DNA of 64,000 nucleotides from JALZVT01 sp964611345. GTDB lineage: Bacteria > Pseudomonadota > Gammaproteobacteria > Pseudomonadales > Azotimanducaceae. The notes under the pieces are model-generated. The model had not been told where the DNA came from, searched no databases, and was given only the letters and a program-made list of their open reading frames with translations. This document shows, piece by piece, positions 58,459-64,000 of the stretch (the first letter of the stretch is position 1; every line of letters starts with the position of its first letter). Made by a program: the position numbers and the translations under genes. The stretch spans positions 13,799 to 77,798 of the forward strand of contig CAZSYU010000007.1 of the NCBI GenBank assembly GCA_964611345.1, read 5' to 3'.

Positions 58459-59230
58459 GTTCGAGAACATTCTGTATGCGGTGAACGGCCCAATGGCGCT
58501 GATCACCATCAACCGGGCAGACAAGCACAACGCAATTTCGCTCGCTACGCTTGATGAGTTACAAGCGGCAGTGCACTTGGTTGATCGCGACGACAGCATC
58601 CGAGTGCTGACCATTACAGGCGCCGGCGGCCGAGCATTTGCAGCCGGTAGTGATCTCTCTGAGGTGATCGACAGAGATCTCAAGAAGGCGCTCGAGCCTA
58701 TTGTGCAGGGGCTAGCTGATCAACTTGAACGAATGCCCAAGCCAACCATTGCTGCCATTGATGGCATCTGTATGGGGGGTGGGCTTGAAGTTGCTCTGGG
58801 TTGTGATTTGCGCATAGCTACCCCTGAATCGCGGTTCGCAACGCCCGAGGGCAAGCTTGGAATTATTCCTGGTGGTGGCGCGACGGCGCGGTTGCCCAGA
58901 ATAGTCGGGCGGGGCTGGGGCATGGAAATGCTCTTGATGGGGGACGCTATCGATGCGCAGCGCGCCTTGCAGATAGGTCTGGTCACTCGGTTGGTTGCGC
59001 AAGACGAACTGCTTGCCGAGGCAGAACGCATGGCCACCCAGCTTGCGCAGTTCGCTCCCTTTGTGCCGCGCACCATGAAGGCGATGGTTAACTTTGGCAT
59101 GGAAGGTAGCCTCGCCTCGGCGCTGATGTTTGAGAAATATGCACAGGGTGCTCTGGTGCAAACCGAGGACAAGGCGGAAGGCATTTCCGCCTTTTTGGAG
59201 AAGCGCCCTCCGGTTTTTAAAGGCAAATAG
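58451..59230 (+). CDS. Enoyl-CoA hydratase/isomerase family protein
   Basis: A 259-residue crotonase-fold enzyme from the GTG at 58451, which starts VPEFENILYAVNGPMALITI. An in-frame start 60 bases upstream would lie inside the DUF2959 gene and add unrelated residues. ITGAGGRAFAAGSDLSEV forms the oxyanion loop. The Glu pair is in GGGLEVALGCDLRIA and TPEGKLGIIPGGG, the two catalytic Glu of hydratases. It hydrates 2-trans-enoyl-CoA in beta-oxidation. It overlaps the DUF2959 gene by eight bases, so the two are translationally coupled although they seem functionally unrelated. Confidence 0.93.
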   Translation: MPEFENILYAVNGPMALITINRADKHNAISLATLDELQAAVHLVDRDDSIRVLTITGAGGRAFAAGSDLSEVIDRDLKKALEPIVQGLADQLERMPKPTIAAIDGICMGGGLEVALGCDLRIATPESRFATPEGKLGIIPGGGATARLPRIVGRGWGMEMLLMGDAIDAQRALQIGLVTRLVAQDELLAEAERMATQLAQFAPFVPRTMKAMVNFGMEGSLASALMFEKYAQGALVQTEDKAEGISAFLEKRPPVFKGK

Positions 59231-59372
59231 CCGGCCCTTAAGATTCCTGCGGAGACGTGTTGCCCGGCCGTTAACCATCGTGGATACTCGGGTTCGGACA
59301 CTTCTATAAGACACTTGAGATAAAAAGCTGCTGAACTGTGGATAACTTTATTCAGCAACCGGAGGGTAAACC

Positions 59373-59879
59373 ATGGCTATTGACAAATTCCCGATAGAGG
59401 GAAGTCACATCATGATGTTCGCGCGCTCGGTGGGCGACGACAATCAAATCTATTACGACGACGAGTACGCGAAAGGTACCGAGCCTGGCAGCGTTATCGC
59501 GCCACCTACATTTGCCCAGTCCAGTGCGCAGTTCGATCCCGAATATTTTTTGCGTCCGAAGATTGGTAAGGACTGGTTTGGCTCCGGTAAAGAGCCGACG
59601 GGTGTGAAGAAGAAGTCCTCTGGCGGTGGCGGCGGTGGCGGCGGTAACGGTGGTGGTCTGCATGCGGAACAACATTTTGAATACCATCGGCATCTGCAGC
59701 CTGGTGATGTTCTGAGCGCTACCACCAAACCAGGTAAAACCTGGGAAAAGGAAGGCAAGCGTTCAGGTAAACTGGTGTTCTCCGAATCGGTTACCGAATA
59801 CCGTGATCAGAACGGTGAGCTTGTGATCACAGCAACCGGCGTCGGTGTTCGCACCGAACGACCCGTTGATTCGAAATAG
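59373..59879 (+). CDS. MaoC-like FAS1-type dehydratase subunit (HadA-like), glycine-rich insert
   Basis: A 168-residue hot-dog-fold protein of the FAS1-like dehydratase group. HIMMFARSVGDDNQIYYDDE is the first strand and helix, IAPPTFAQSS the hot-dog helix motif and FEYHRHLQPGDVLSATTK the second half. Between them lies a run of Gly with one Asn (GGGGGGGGNGGG, near residue 84-95), unusual for the family. The catalytic Asp/His dyad of hydratases is not in this subunit. The MaoC partner is the next gene, 13 bases on, as in HadA/HadB-type heterodimers that hydrate 2-enoyl thioesters R-specifically. The start ATG follows GGAGG. Confidence 0.85.
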   Translation: MAIDKFPIEGSHIMMFARSVGDDNQIYYDDEYAKGTEPGSVIAPPTFAQSSAQFDPEYFLRPKIGKDWFGSGKEPTGVKKKSSGGGGGGGGNGGGLHAEQHFEYHRHLQPGDVLSATTKPGKTWEKEGKRSGKLVFSESVTEYRDQNGELVITATGVGVRTERPVDSK

Positions 59880-59892
59880 GGGACTCGACAAC

Positions 59893-60315
59893 ATGGCACT
59901 AAAAGCAAGCGAGTTAAAAGTTGGGGACACTTACACCGAACGGTTGGTGGAAGATTTGAAGCGCACGCAGATTGTGCAGTACGCCGGTGCATCTGGAGAT
60001 TACAACCCACTGCACACCGATGAGGTGTACACCACTGAGGTAGCAGGTTATCCATCCGTGTTTGCCCACGGCATGCTCACCATGGGTATGACAGGGCGCA
60101 TGCTCACCAATCATGTAGGTGACGGCAGGCTATCGAAGTTTGGGGTGCGCTTTACCAGTCAGGTTTGGCCGGGTGATACGCTGGACTCGACCGCAACCGT
60201 TGAAGGTTTGCGCGAAGAAGCCGGCGAACACTTTGTCGACCTGTCGGTAGAAACGGTTAACCAGGATGGTGTGAAGGTGTTAACCGGCTATGCTGCTGCA
60301 AAGGTGGATAGCTAA
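59893..60315 (+). CDS. MaoC family R-specific hydratase, catalytic subunit
   Basis: A 140-residue single hot-dog hydratase from the ATG at 59893, which has GGGGA upstream. The ATG at 59845 would overlap the preceding gene and add 16 residues. The Asp/His dyad is in ASGDYNPLHTDE, with FAHGMLTMG next. These motifs define the R-specific enoyl-CoA hydratase / hydroxyacyl dehydratase family. With the preceding FAS1-like subunit it should form a heterodimer acting on bulky or long acyl-CoAs, as known for steroid and mycolate relatives. Convergent with the SDR gene. Confidence 0.9.
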   Translation: MALKASELKVGDTYTERLVEDLKRTQIVQYAGASGDYNPLHTDEVYTTEVAGYPSVFAHGMLTMGMTGRMLTNHVGDGRLSKFGVRFTSQVWPGDTLDSTATVEGLREEAGEHFVDLSVETVNQDGVKVLTGYAAAKVDS

Positions 60316-60332
60316 CGTTTACCAGCGCTTTC

Positions 60333-61061
60333 TTACCAGCGTTCGAGCGAAGTACGAACATCCACCTCGAACGACCAGGCAGGGCGCGGCTGTTTATATA
60401 AATACTCGTATGCGTCAACCAGCCCTTCGAGGTCGATCATACCCTCATCGCCCAGTTTGGCGGCGTAGTCTGGTAGCCCCAGCTTGATTTTTTCGCCGCC
60501 GATTGGGCCATCAACCACAACATGCCCAACATGTATACCCTCTGGTCCGTACTCTTTTGCCATGGCTTGAGCCAGGTTGCGCAACGCGCCTTTCGAAGCA
60601 TTAAAGGCGCCAAAATTAGGCCGCCCGCGTAGCGATGCACTGGCGCCGGTAAACAACAGTGTGCCGCCCGTGTTTTCCATGCGCCGTACTGCTTCGCGAC
60701 CAAACAAAAAGCCGCCAAAGCAACCGACTCGCCAGCTGGCTTCAAAGTAATCGGCGGTCATGTCGCGAATTCGCCCAGGGGTGTTGTTGCCGGCGTTATA
60801 GATAGCGAGATCGATCGCCCCAACGGCGTTCGCAGCATCAAACAGGCCGATGATGTCGCCCTCTACAGTAGTGTCACACACCACTGCTGTGGCGTTACCT
60901 CCGGCCTGCTCTATTTGTTGCGCTGTGGCGTCAACTTTGTCCTGGGTGCGTCCGGCAACAAACACGTGCAAGCCAAGCTTTCCACAACGCTGCGCGAGTC
61001 TGCTGCCAAGGCCTTCCTCCGGGCCAACGCCAATAACGATTGCTGTTTTGATCTGGGTCAT
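60333..61061 (-). CDS. SDR family protein with Phe in place of the catalytic Tyr
   Basis: A 242-residue Rossmann-fold SDR. AIVIGVGPEEGLGSRLAQRC is a modified cofactor motif, LAIYNAGNN the NNAG-like motif and LLFTGASASLRG the Ser region. At the active site FGAFNASKGALRNLAQ has Phe where the catalytic Tyr of YxxxK normally stands, with the Lys kept. A subgroup of SDRs in proteobacteria shows the same change, so it may bind cofactor without standard reduction. Convergent with the MaoC gene, 17 bases apart. Confidence 0.85.
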   Translation of the reverse strand: MTQIKTAIVIGVGPEEGLGSRLAQRCGKLGLHVFVAGRTQDKVDATAQQIEQAGGNATAVVCDTTVEGDIIGLFDAANAVGAIDLAIYNAGNNTPGRIRDMTADYFEASWRVGCFGGFLFGREAVRRMENTGGTLLFTGASASLRGRPNFGAFNASKGALRNLAQAMAKEYGPEGIHVGHVVVDGPIGGEKIKLGLPDYAAKLGDEGMIDLEGLVDAYEYLYKQPRPAWSFEVDVRTSLERW

Positions 61062-61085
61062 AGGTTGCCCTCTACATTAGTTCGT

Positions 61086-62024
61086 CTAACCTTTTGGAGA
61101 ATTGGAAAAAGCAGCTTGCAAGGCAGCGCAGGCCGCTTCGAAGGGCGGGCGAGAGCAGGGCAATACAGCGGCAGTTGCCAGGAAGTCGTGAATCAGTCCA
61201 TCCGCGCAGTGATAGGTTGTGGGCACGCCGGCAGCTTCAAGAGCGCAAGCGTAGGCGTGGCCTTCGTCGCGTAACGGATCAAACTCTGCCGTAACAATCA
61301 TCGCGGGTGGTTGCCCGGCGAGCGAGGTTGCGTTTATCGGGCTTGCCTTGATGTCATTGCGGGCGTCGACATCAGGGCAGTAGTGATCCCAAAACCACTG
61401 CATGGTGTCGGTAGTGAGTAGGTACCCCTCCGCATTCTCAACGTAAGAGCCGCGCGTCATGTCGTGATCCACCACGGGGTAGGCAAGCAGTTGGAAACAG
61501 ATCTCGGGTCCGCCAGCAGCCTGTGCCGCCTGTGCAACAACCGCCGCCAGTTGGCCACCTGCGCTTTCGCCCGTGACTGCCAGTTTACCGTTGCCACCTA
61601 CTGCCGCCATGTTGGCGCCTACCCATTGAGTTGCTGCAATACAGTCGTCGGCTGCGGCCGGGTAGGGGTGCTCTGGAGCCAGTCGATAGTCGATAGAAAC
61701 CACAACGCAGTTGGCCGTGCGACAGAAGTCTCTTGAGATACCGTCTGCAGTGAGAAGATCGCCGATCACCCAACCGCCACCATGGAAATTCATAAGCACA
61801 CCGAAGTCGCCAGCACCCTCGGGCCGGTAGACCCGGGCGGCAATATCGCCCGCCGGGCCAGGAATAGAGAGTTCAGTCACTGAGCCCACGGTCAGCTCGG
61901 GATTTTCGGGGCGCATGGCCTGGTACATGGCTCGGGCCTCGACTGGACTCAGCTCGGTCATGGGAGGAGCGCCTGCGGCGGCGGCCTCGGTTAACATTGC
62001 CTCGAATTCTGCTGCCAGCGGCAT
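61086..62024 (-). CDS. Alpha/beta hydrolase of the hormone-sensitive lipase (Aes) family
   Basis: A 312-residue esterase from the ATG at 62024, which has AAAGGGGAG upstream. An in-frame ATG at 62165 would add 47 unlikely residues overlapping the clpP promoter. HGGGWVIGD is the HSL oxyanion motif, GESAGGQLA the nucleophile elbow, TAEFDPLRDEG the acid and GLIHDFL the His. It hydrolyses short acyl esters or similar. It lies 24 bases after the SDR gene on the same strand, so they are probably co-transcribed, with this gene first. Divergent from the clpP-like gene. Confidence 0.93.
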   Translation of the reverse strand: MPLAAEFEAMLTEAAAAGAPPMTELSPVEARAMYQAMRPENPELTVGSVTELSIPGPAGDIAARVYRPEGAGDFGVLMNFHGGGWVIGDLLTADGISRDFCRTANCVVVSIDYRLAPEHPYPAAADDCIAATQWVGANMAAVGGNGKLAVTGESAGGQLAAVVAQAAQAAGGPEICFQLLAYPVVDHDMTRGSYVENAEGYLLTTDTMQWFWDHYCPDVDARNDIKASPINATSLAGQPPAMIVTAEFDPLRDEGHAYACALEAAGVPTTYHCADGLIHDFLATAAVLPCSRPPFEAACAALQAAFSNSPKG

Positions 62025-62124
62025 AAATCTCCCCTTTCTCGCTATTTTTTGCTCTCTGTGGGGTAGCGACGTGAATAATCGTGACCCAAAGCCCCACAAA
62101 CTGTGAACATGAGCATAATTGGGA

Positions 62125-62153
62125 TTCGCCGAGCTGAATAGGACTGGTAAAAT
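62125..62153 (+). promoter_or_regulatory. Predicted extended -10 promoter of the clpP-like gene
   Basis: TGGTAAAAT (62145-62153) is an extended -10. TTCGCC at 62125-62130, 17 bases upstream, is a weak -35. It lies about 32 bases before the ATG. Confidence 0.5.
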
Positions 62154-62185
62154 ACCCCGATTCAACTCCGACTGAGAGACGCAGA

Positions 62186-62866
62186 ATGCCTAACAGCCGT
62201 TCAGATACCCAGGGCCTCGTTCCTGGAGCAAAAGCAGATTTGGCCCCACAGATGAGCGACCGTCCAGATACCCGGTCCATTAGGAGCGCGGACACCGAGG
62301 CGCCAGACGCCGCCAAGCAATTCAATATGCTTGAGCAGACCATGTTGAAAAATCGCACGCTGACGATCTTCGGCGAGATCAACAAGGATGTTGCGCAGCG
62401 CACGGCAGAACGCCTGTTGGCCCTTGCGTTTGAGAACGATGATCCAATTACGCTGTTCGTTGGTTCACCGGGTGGTCACGTTGAGTCGGGCGACACAATT
62501 TTTGACATGATCCGGTTTATCAAGCCACAGGTCATTGTTGTTGGTACTGGTTGGGTGGGCAGTATTGCCAATCATCTGTTTCTTGCGCCGCCGGTCGAAG
62601 ATCGTTACTGCCTGCCGAACACGCGCTTTCTTATCCATCAGCCGGCTGGTGGCTTTGGTGGTGACGCTTCTGACATCGAAATTCATGCGCGCGAAATATT
62701 GAAAACCCGCGAGCGCTTAAACGCAACAATCGCCGAGGCGACAGGCCAACCGCTCGAACGCGTCACTGAAGATACCGATCGTGACTACTGGATGAGTGCC
62801 GAAGAAGCCAAAGACTATGGTTTGGTGGGCAGCATTATTAGTAGCATTTCTGACTTGCCGGGTTAA
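62186..62866 (+). CDS. ClpP-family serine protease subunit, divergent paralogue
   Basis: A 226-residue ClpP-fold protein with a disordered N-terminal 45 residues instead of the usual short propeptide. The triad is Ser126 in VGTGWVGSIANHLF, His151 in RFLIHQPAGG and Asp200 in DTDRDYWMSAEEAKDYGL. The residues around the nucleophile differ from the GQAASM of the main ClpP. No clpX, clpA or tig gene lies nearby, so it is probably a second ClpP whose ATPase partner is encoded elsewhere. SPGGHVESGDTIFDMIRF is the conserved handle-side motif. Confidence 0.9.
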   Translation: MPNSRSDTQGLVPGAKADLAPQMSDRPDTRSIRSADTEAPDAAKQFNMLEQTMLKNRTLTIFGEINKDVAQRTAERLLALAFENDDPITLFVGSPGGHVESGDTIFDMIRFIKPQVIVVGTGWVGSIANHLFLAPPVEDRYCLPNTRFLIHQPAGGFGGDASDIEIHAREILKTRERLNATIAEATGQPLERVTEDTDRDYWMSAEEAKDYGLVGSIISSISDLPG

Positions 62867-62874
62867 TTGCACCA

Positions 62875-63573
62875 ATGAATACGCAAACCGTCGATTTGCC
62901 GGGCTACGAGAGTTGTGCCGGGTTAACGCTGCAAGGGGCGATGATGTTGCCGGAAGGTGCGCAACATTTGTTTGTGATGGCCCACGGTGCCGGTGCTGGC
63001 TATGACCATGCCAACATGTTGGGTATAGCGCGGGCCTTGGCGGCCAACAATATCGGCACCCTGCGTTTCAATTTTCCATTTATGCAAGATGGCAAACGCC
63101 GGGTAGACTCGCGCGAGGTTGCTACGGCGGCGATTGCTTCCGCCGTTGATTGGGTACATCGGGCGCATCCTAAGTTAGATCTTTGGGTGGGTGGCCATTC
63201 TTTCGGGGGTCGCATGGCGTCGCACTGTGAGCTCGAGTATGAATTACCAGTTAAAGGTCTTATTTTTTGCTCGTTTCCATTGCATGCAGCGAACAAGCCT
63301 AATCGCCTCCGCGCGGCACATCTCGGCTTCATCGATAAGCCCATGTTGTTTCTCACTGGCACTCGGGACGCCCTGGCTGAGCCGATGCTGGTCACAGAAG
63401 TGCTGGACGAATTGGGCGACAAAGGGACGCTGCGCTGGCTTGATAGTGCTGATCACAGCTATAAAACGCTCGCACAACAGCGGCTCTACGCGGGTGATGT
63501 GTTCGAAGAGATCAGCAACCACGTCGAGCAATTTGTGCAAGAGCATTCCGAAGTGGCAGCGATTGCCGACTAA
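62875..63573 (+). CDS. Tex30/KANL3-like alpha/beta hydrolase
   Basis: A 232-residue hydrolase-fold protein. VMAHGAGAGYDHANM is the oxyanion segment, GGHSFGGRMASH the nucleophile elbow, LTGTRDALAEP the Asp and SADHSYK the His. The HGAGAG opening is typical of the bacterial Tex30/KANL3 relatives, whose substrates are unknown. It lies eight bases after the clpP-like gene and is probably co-transcribed. Convergent with the partial acyl-CoA dehydrogenase, whose stop abuts it. Confidence 0.88.
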   Translation: MNTQTVDLPGYESCAGLTLQGAMMLPEGAQHLFVMAHGAGAGYDHANMLGIARALAANNIGTLRFNFPFMQDGKRRVDSREVATAAIASAVDWVHRAHPKLDLWVGGHSFGGRMASHCELEYELPVKGLIFCSFPLHAANKPNRLRAAHLGFIDKPMLFLTGTRDALAEPMLVTEVLDELGDKGTLRWLDSADHSYKTLAQQRLYAGDVFEEISNHVEQFVQEHSEVAAIAD

Positions 63574-64000
63574 CTAAAGCCCCAGAACCAGTTTCGCAAC
63601 AATGTTCTTTTGCACCTCGTTCGTACCACCGGCGATCGACGTCGCCCGCATGTTGAAATACAACGGTTGCGCCGTCATTGCTTCTGCCGGCCCAACGGGC
63701 TCGATATTGCTGCCTGGAGTGCGTGCATCTGGTTGGTGAACCTGGGCATACATCCCGGCAGCGTCTACGCCCAGCTCGGTAAAGCGCTGACGTACGTCGG
63801 CGCCGAGATTCTTCATAATGGACGACTCTGGACCGGGTCGCTCGCCGCTGGTTAACGCAGAATGAATGCGTGCTTCGGTGGCTTGCAGCGCCAGCATTTG
63901 TACTTCAGCCATGTCGGTATCTCGAGCAAAGGAGCTATCTTGCAACAGTGTCGTGCCGTTCACCGGTGTGGCCGCTGCCTGATCGCGAATACTCTTGAGT
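63574..64000 (-). CDS. Acyl-CoA dehydrogenase, C-terminal part (gene continues past window end)
   Basis: The frame is open to the right edge, so the visible 142 residues are the C-terminal part of a longer acyl-CoA dehydrogenase. The GTG at 63963 is internal, because upstream codons read LKSIRDQAAATP without a stop. The C-terminal ATSIAGGTNEVQKNIVAKLVLGL is the family's conserved end. The Gly-Thr-Asn-Glu turn is near the FAD adenine. The substrate is unknown. It is the fourth acyl-CoA dehydrogenase in the window. It ends one base after the Tex30-like gene. Confidence 0.9.
   Translation of the reverse strand, partial: LKSIRDQAAATPVNGTTLLQDSSFARDTDMAEVQMLALQATEARIHSALTSGERPGPESSIMKNLGADVRQRFTELGVDAAGMYAQVHQPDARTPGSNIEPVGPAEAMTAQPLYFNMRATSIAGGTNEVQKNIVAKLVLGL

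Noticed and set aside
62025..62165. 47-residue N-terminal extension of the HSL esterase
   Set aside because: It would overlap the clpP promoter; a strong AAAGGGGAG site stands before the internal ATG at 62024.

Overview
The window is a stretch of bacterial chromosome, by eye in the mid-50s % GC, packed with about 60 protein genes on both strands. It has no recognisable tRNA or rRNA gene, insertion sequence, prophage or CRISPR array. The CmoA/CmoB tRNA-modification pair, a near-perfect enterobacterial-type LexA box, a PA0069-family radical SAM gene, the retropepsin / inactive transglutaminase-7TM / ATP-grasp operon and the Ppk1-Ppx pair together point to a gammaproteobacterium. The many acyl-CoA dehydrogenases, CoA-transferase, R-specific hydratases and F420-type LLM oxidoreductase would suit a marine, lipid- or terpenoid-degrading lineage such as the OM60/NOR5 group, but that placement is inference. 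Two runs of exactly 100 N (28166-28265 and 50690-50789) show that this is a draft or metagenome-assembled scaffold.

Layout. 2-4992: CoA-transferase, then an AruI-like 2-ketoacid decarboxylase and AruH-like aminotransferase (arginine transaminase pathway type), then an alpha/beta hydrolase. 5039-9346: secreted S9 peptidase, a hydrolase with Cys as nucleophile, a PRISE-type reductase and a VOC protein. 9592-13596: BI-1/YccA membrane protein, DUF481 outer-membrane protein, HerA-like ATPase, DUF4332 protein. 13912-18698: a three-gene signalling unit made of an OmpR-type regulator, a LysM-FecR envelope protein and a CHASE2 histidine kinase. 18695-21658: NorD/NorQ-like VWA and MoxR-AAA pair with no nitric oxide reductase or RuBisCO nearby. 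21734-24079: esterase, GNAT, GST. 24133-27374: ATP-grasp ligase, UUP1-type membrane protein, retropepsin-like lipoprotein. 27476-29947: LexA-box-preceded radical SAM gene (cut by the first gap), PhyH dioxygenase, Smr protein. 29976-33819: acyl-CoA dehydrogenase, CYTH protein, CmoB, CmoA. 33876-40165: Ppk1 facing a LemA-M48-Ppx operon whose last gene overlaps ppk1. 40233-43663: acyl-CoA dehydrogenase, flavin reductase, SDR, LLM oxidoreductase. 43917-50326: MATE pump, Fpg/Nei glycosylase, degenerate CinA-NadD fusion, hydrolase paralogue, acyl-CoA dehydrogenase, SMP-30 lactonase. 50517-51256: Met/Ala/Gly/Asp-rich repeat lipoprotein broken by the second gap. 51606-55842: thiolase, small exported protein and a two-component system. 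55843-58458: a structured, terminator-ended intergenic RNA candidate, OmpA protein, DUF2959 lipoprotein. 58451-64000: enoyl-CoA hydratase, two-subunit R-hydratase, SDR, HSL esterase, ClpP paralogue, Tex30-like hydrolase and a partial acyl-CoA dehydrogenase.

How the genes work together. Much of the catabolic content (CoA-transferase, four acyl-CoA dehydrogenases, thiolase, enoyl-CoA hydratase, MaoC pair, SDRs, seven alpha/beta-hydrolase-fold enzymes) fits activation and beta-oxidation-like breakdown of acyl or isoprenoid substrates. These genes are scattered over several operons. Envelope sensing is prominent: two two-component systems, a LysM-FecR protein, OmpA, DUF481 and several lipoproteins. 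The features most worth a second look are the LysM-FecR/CHASE2 kinase unit, the LexA box before the radical SAM gene, the CinA-NadD fusion, the gap-broken repeat lipoprotein, the candidate small RNA near 56000, and a window-wide pattern of short tandem duplications.
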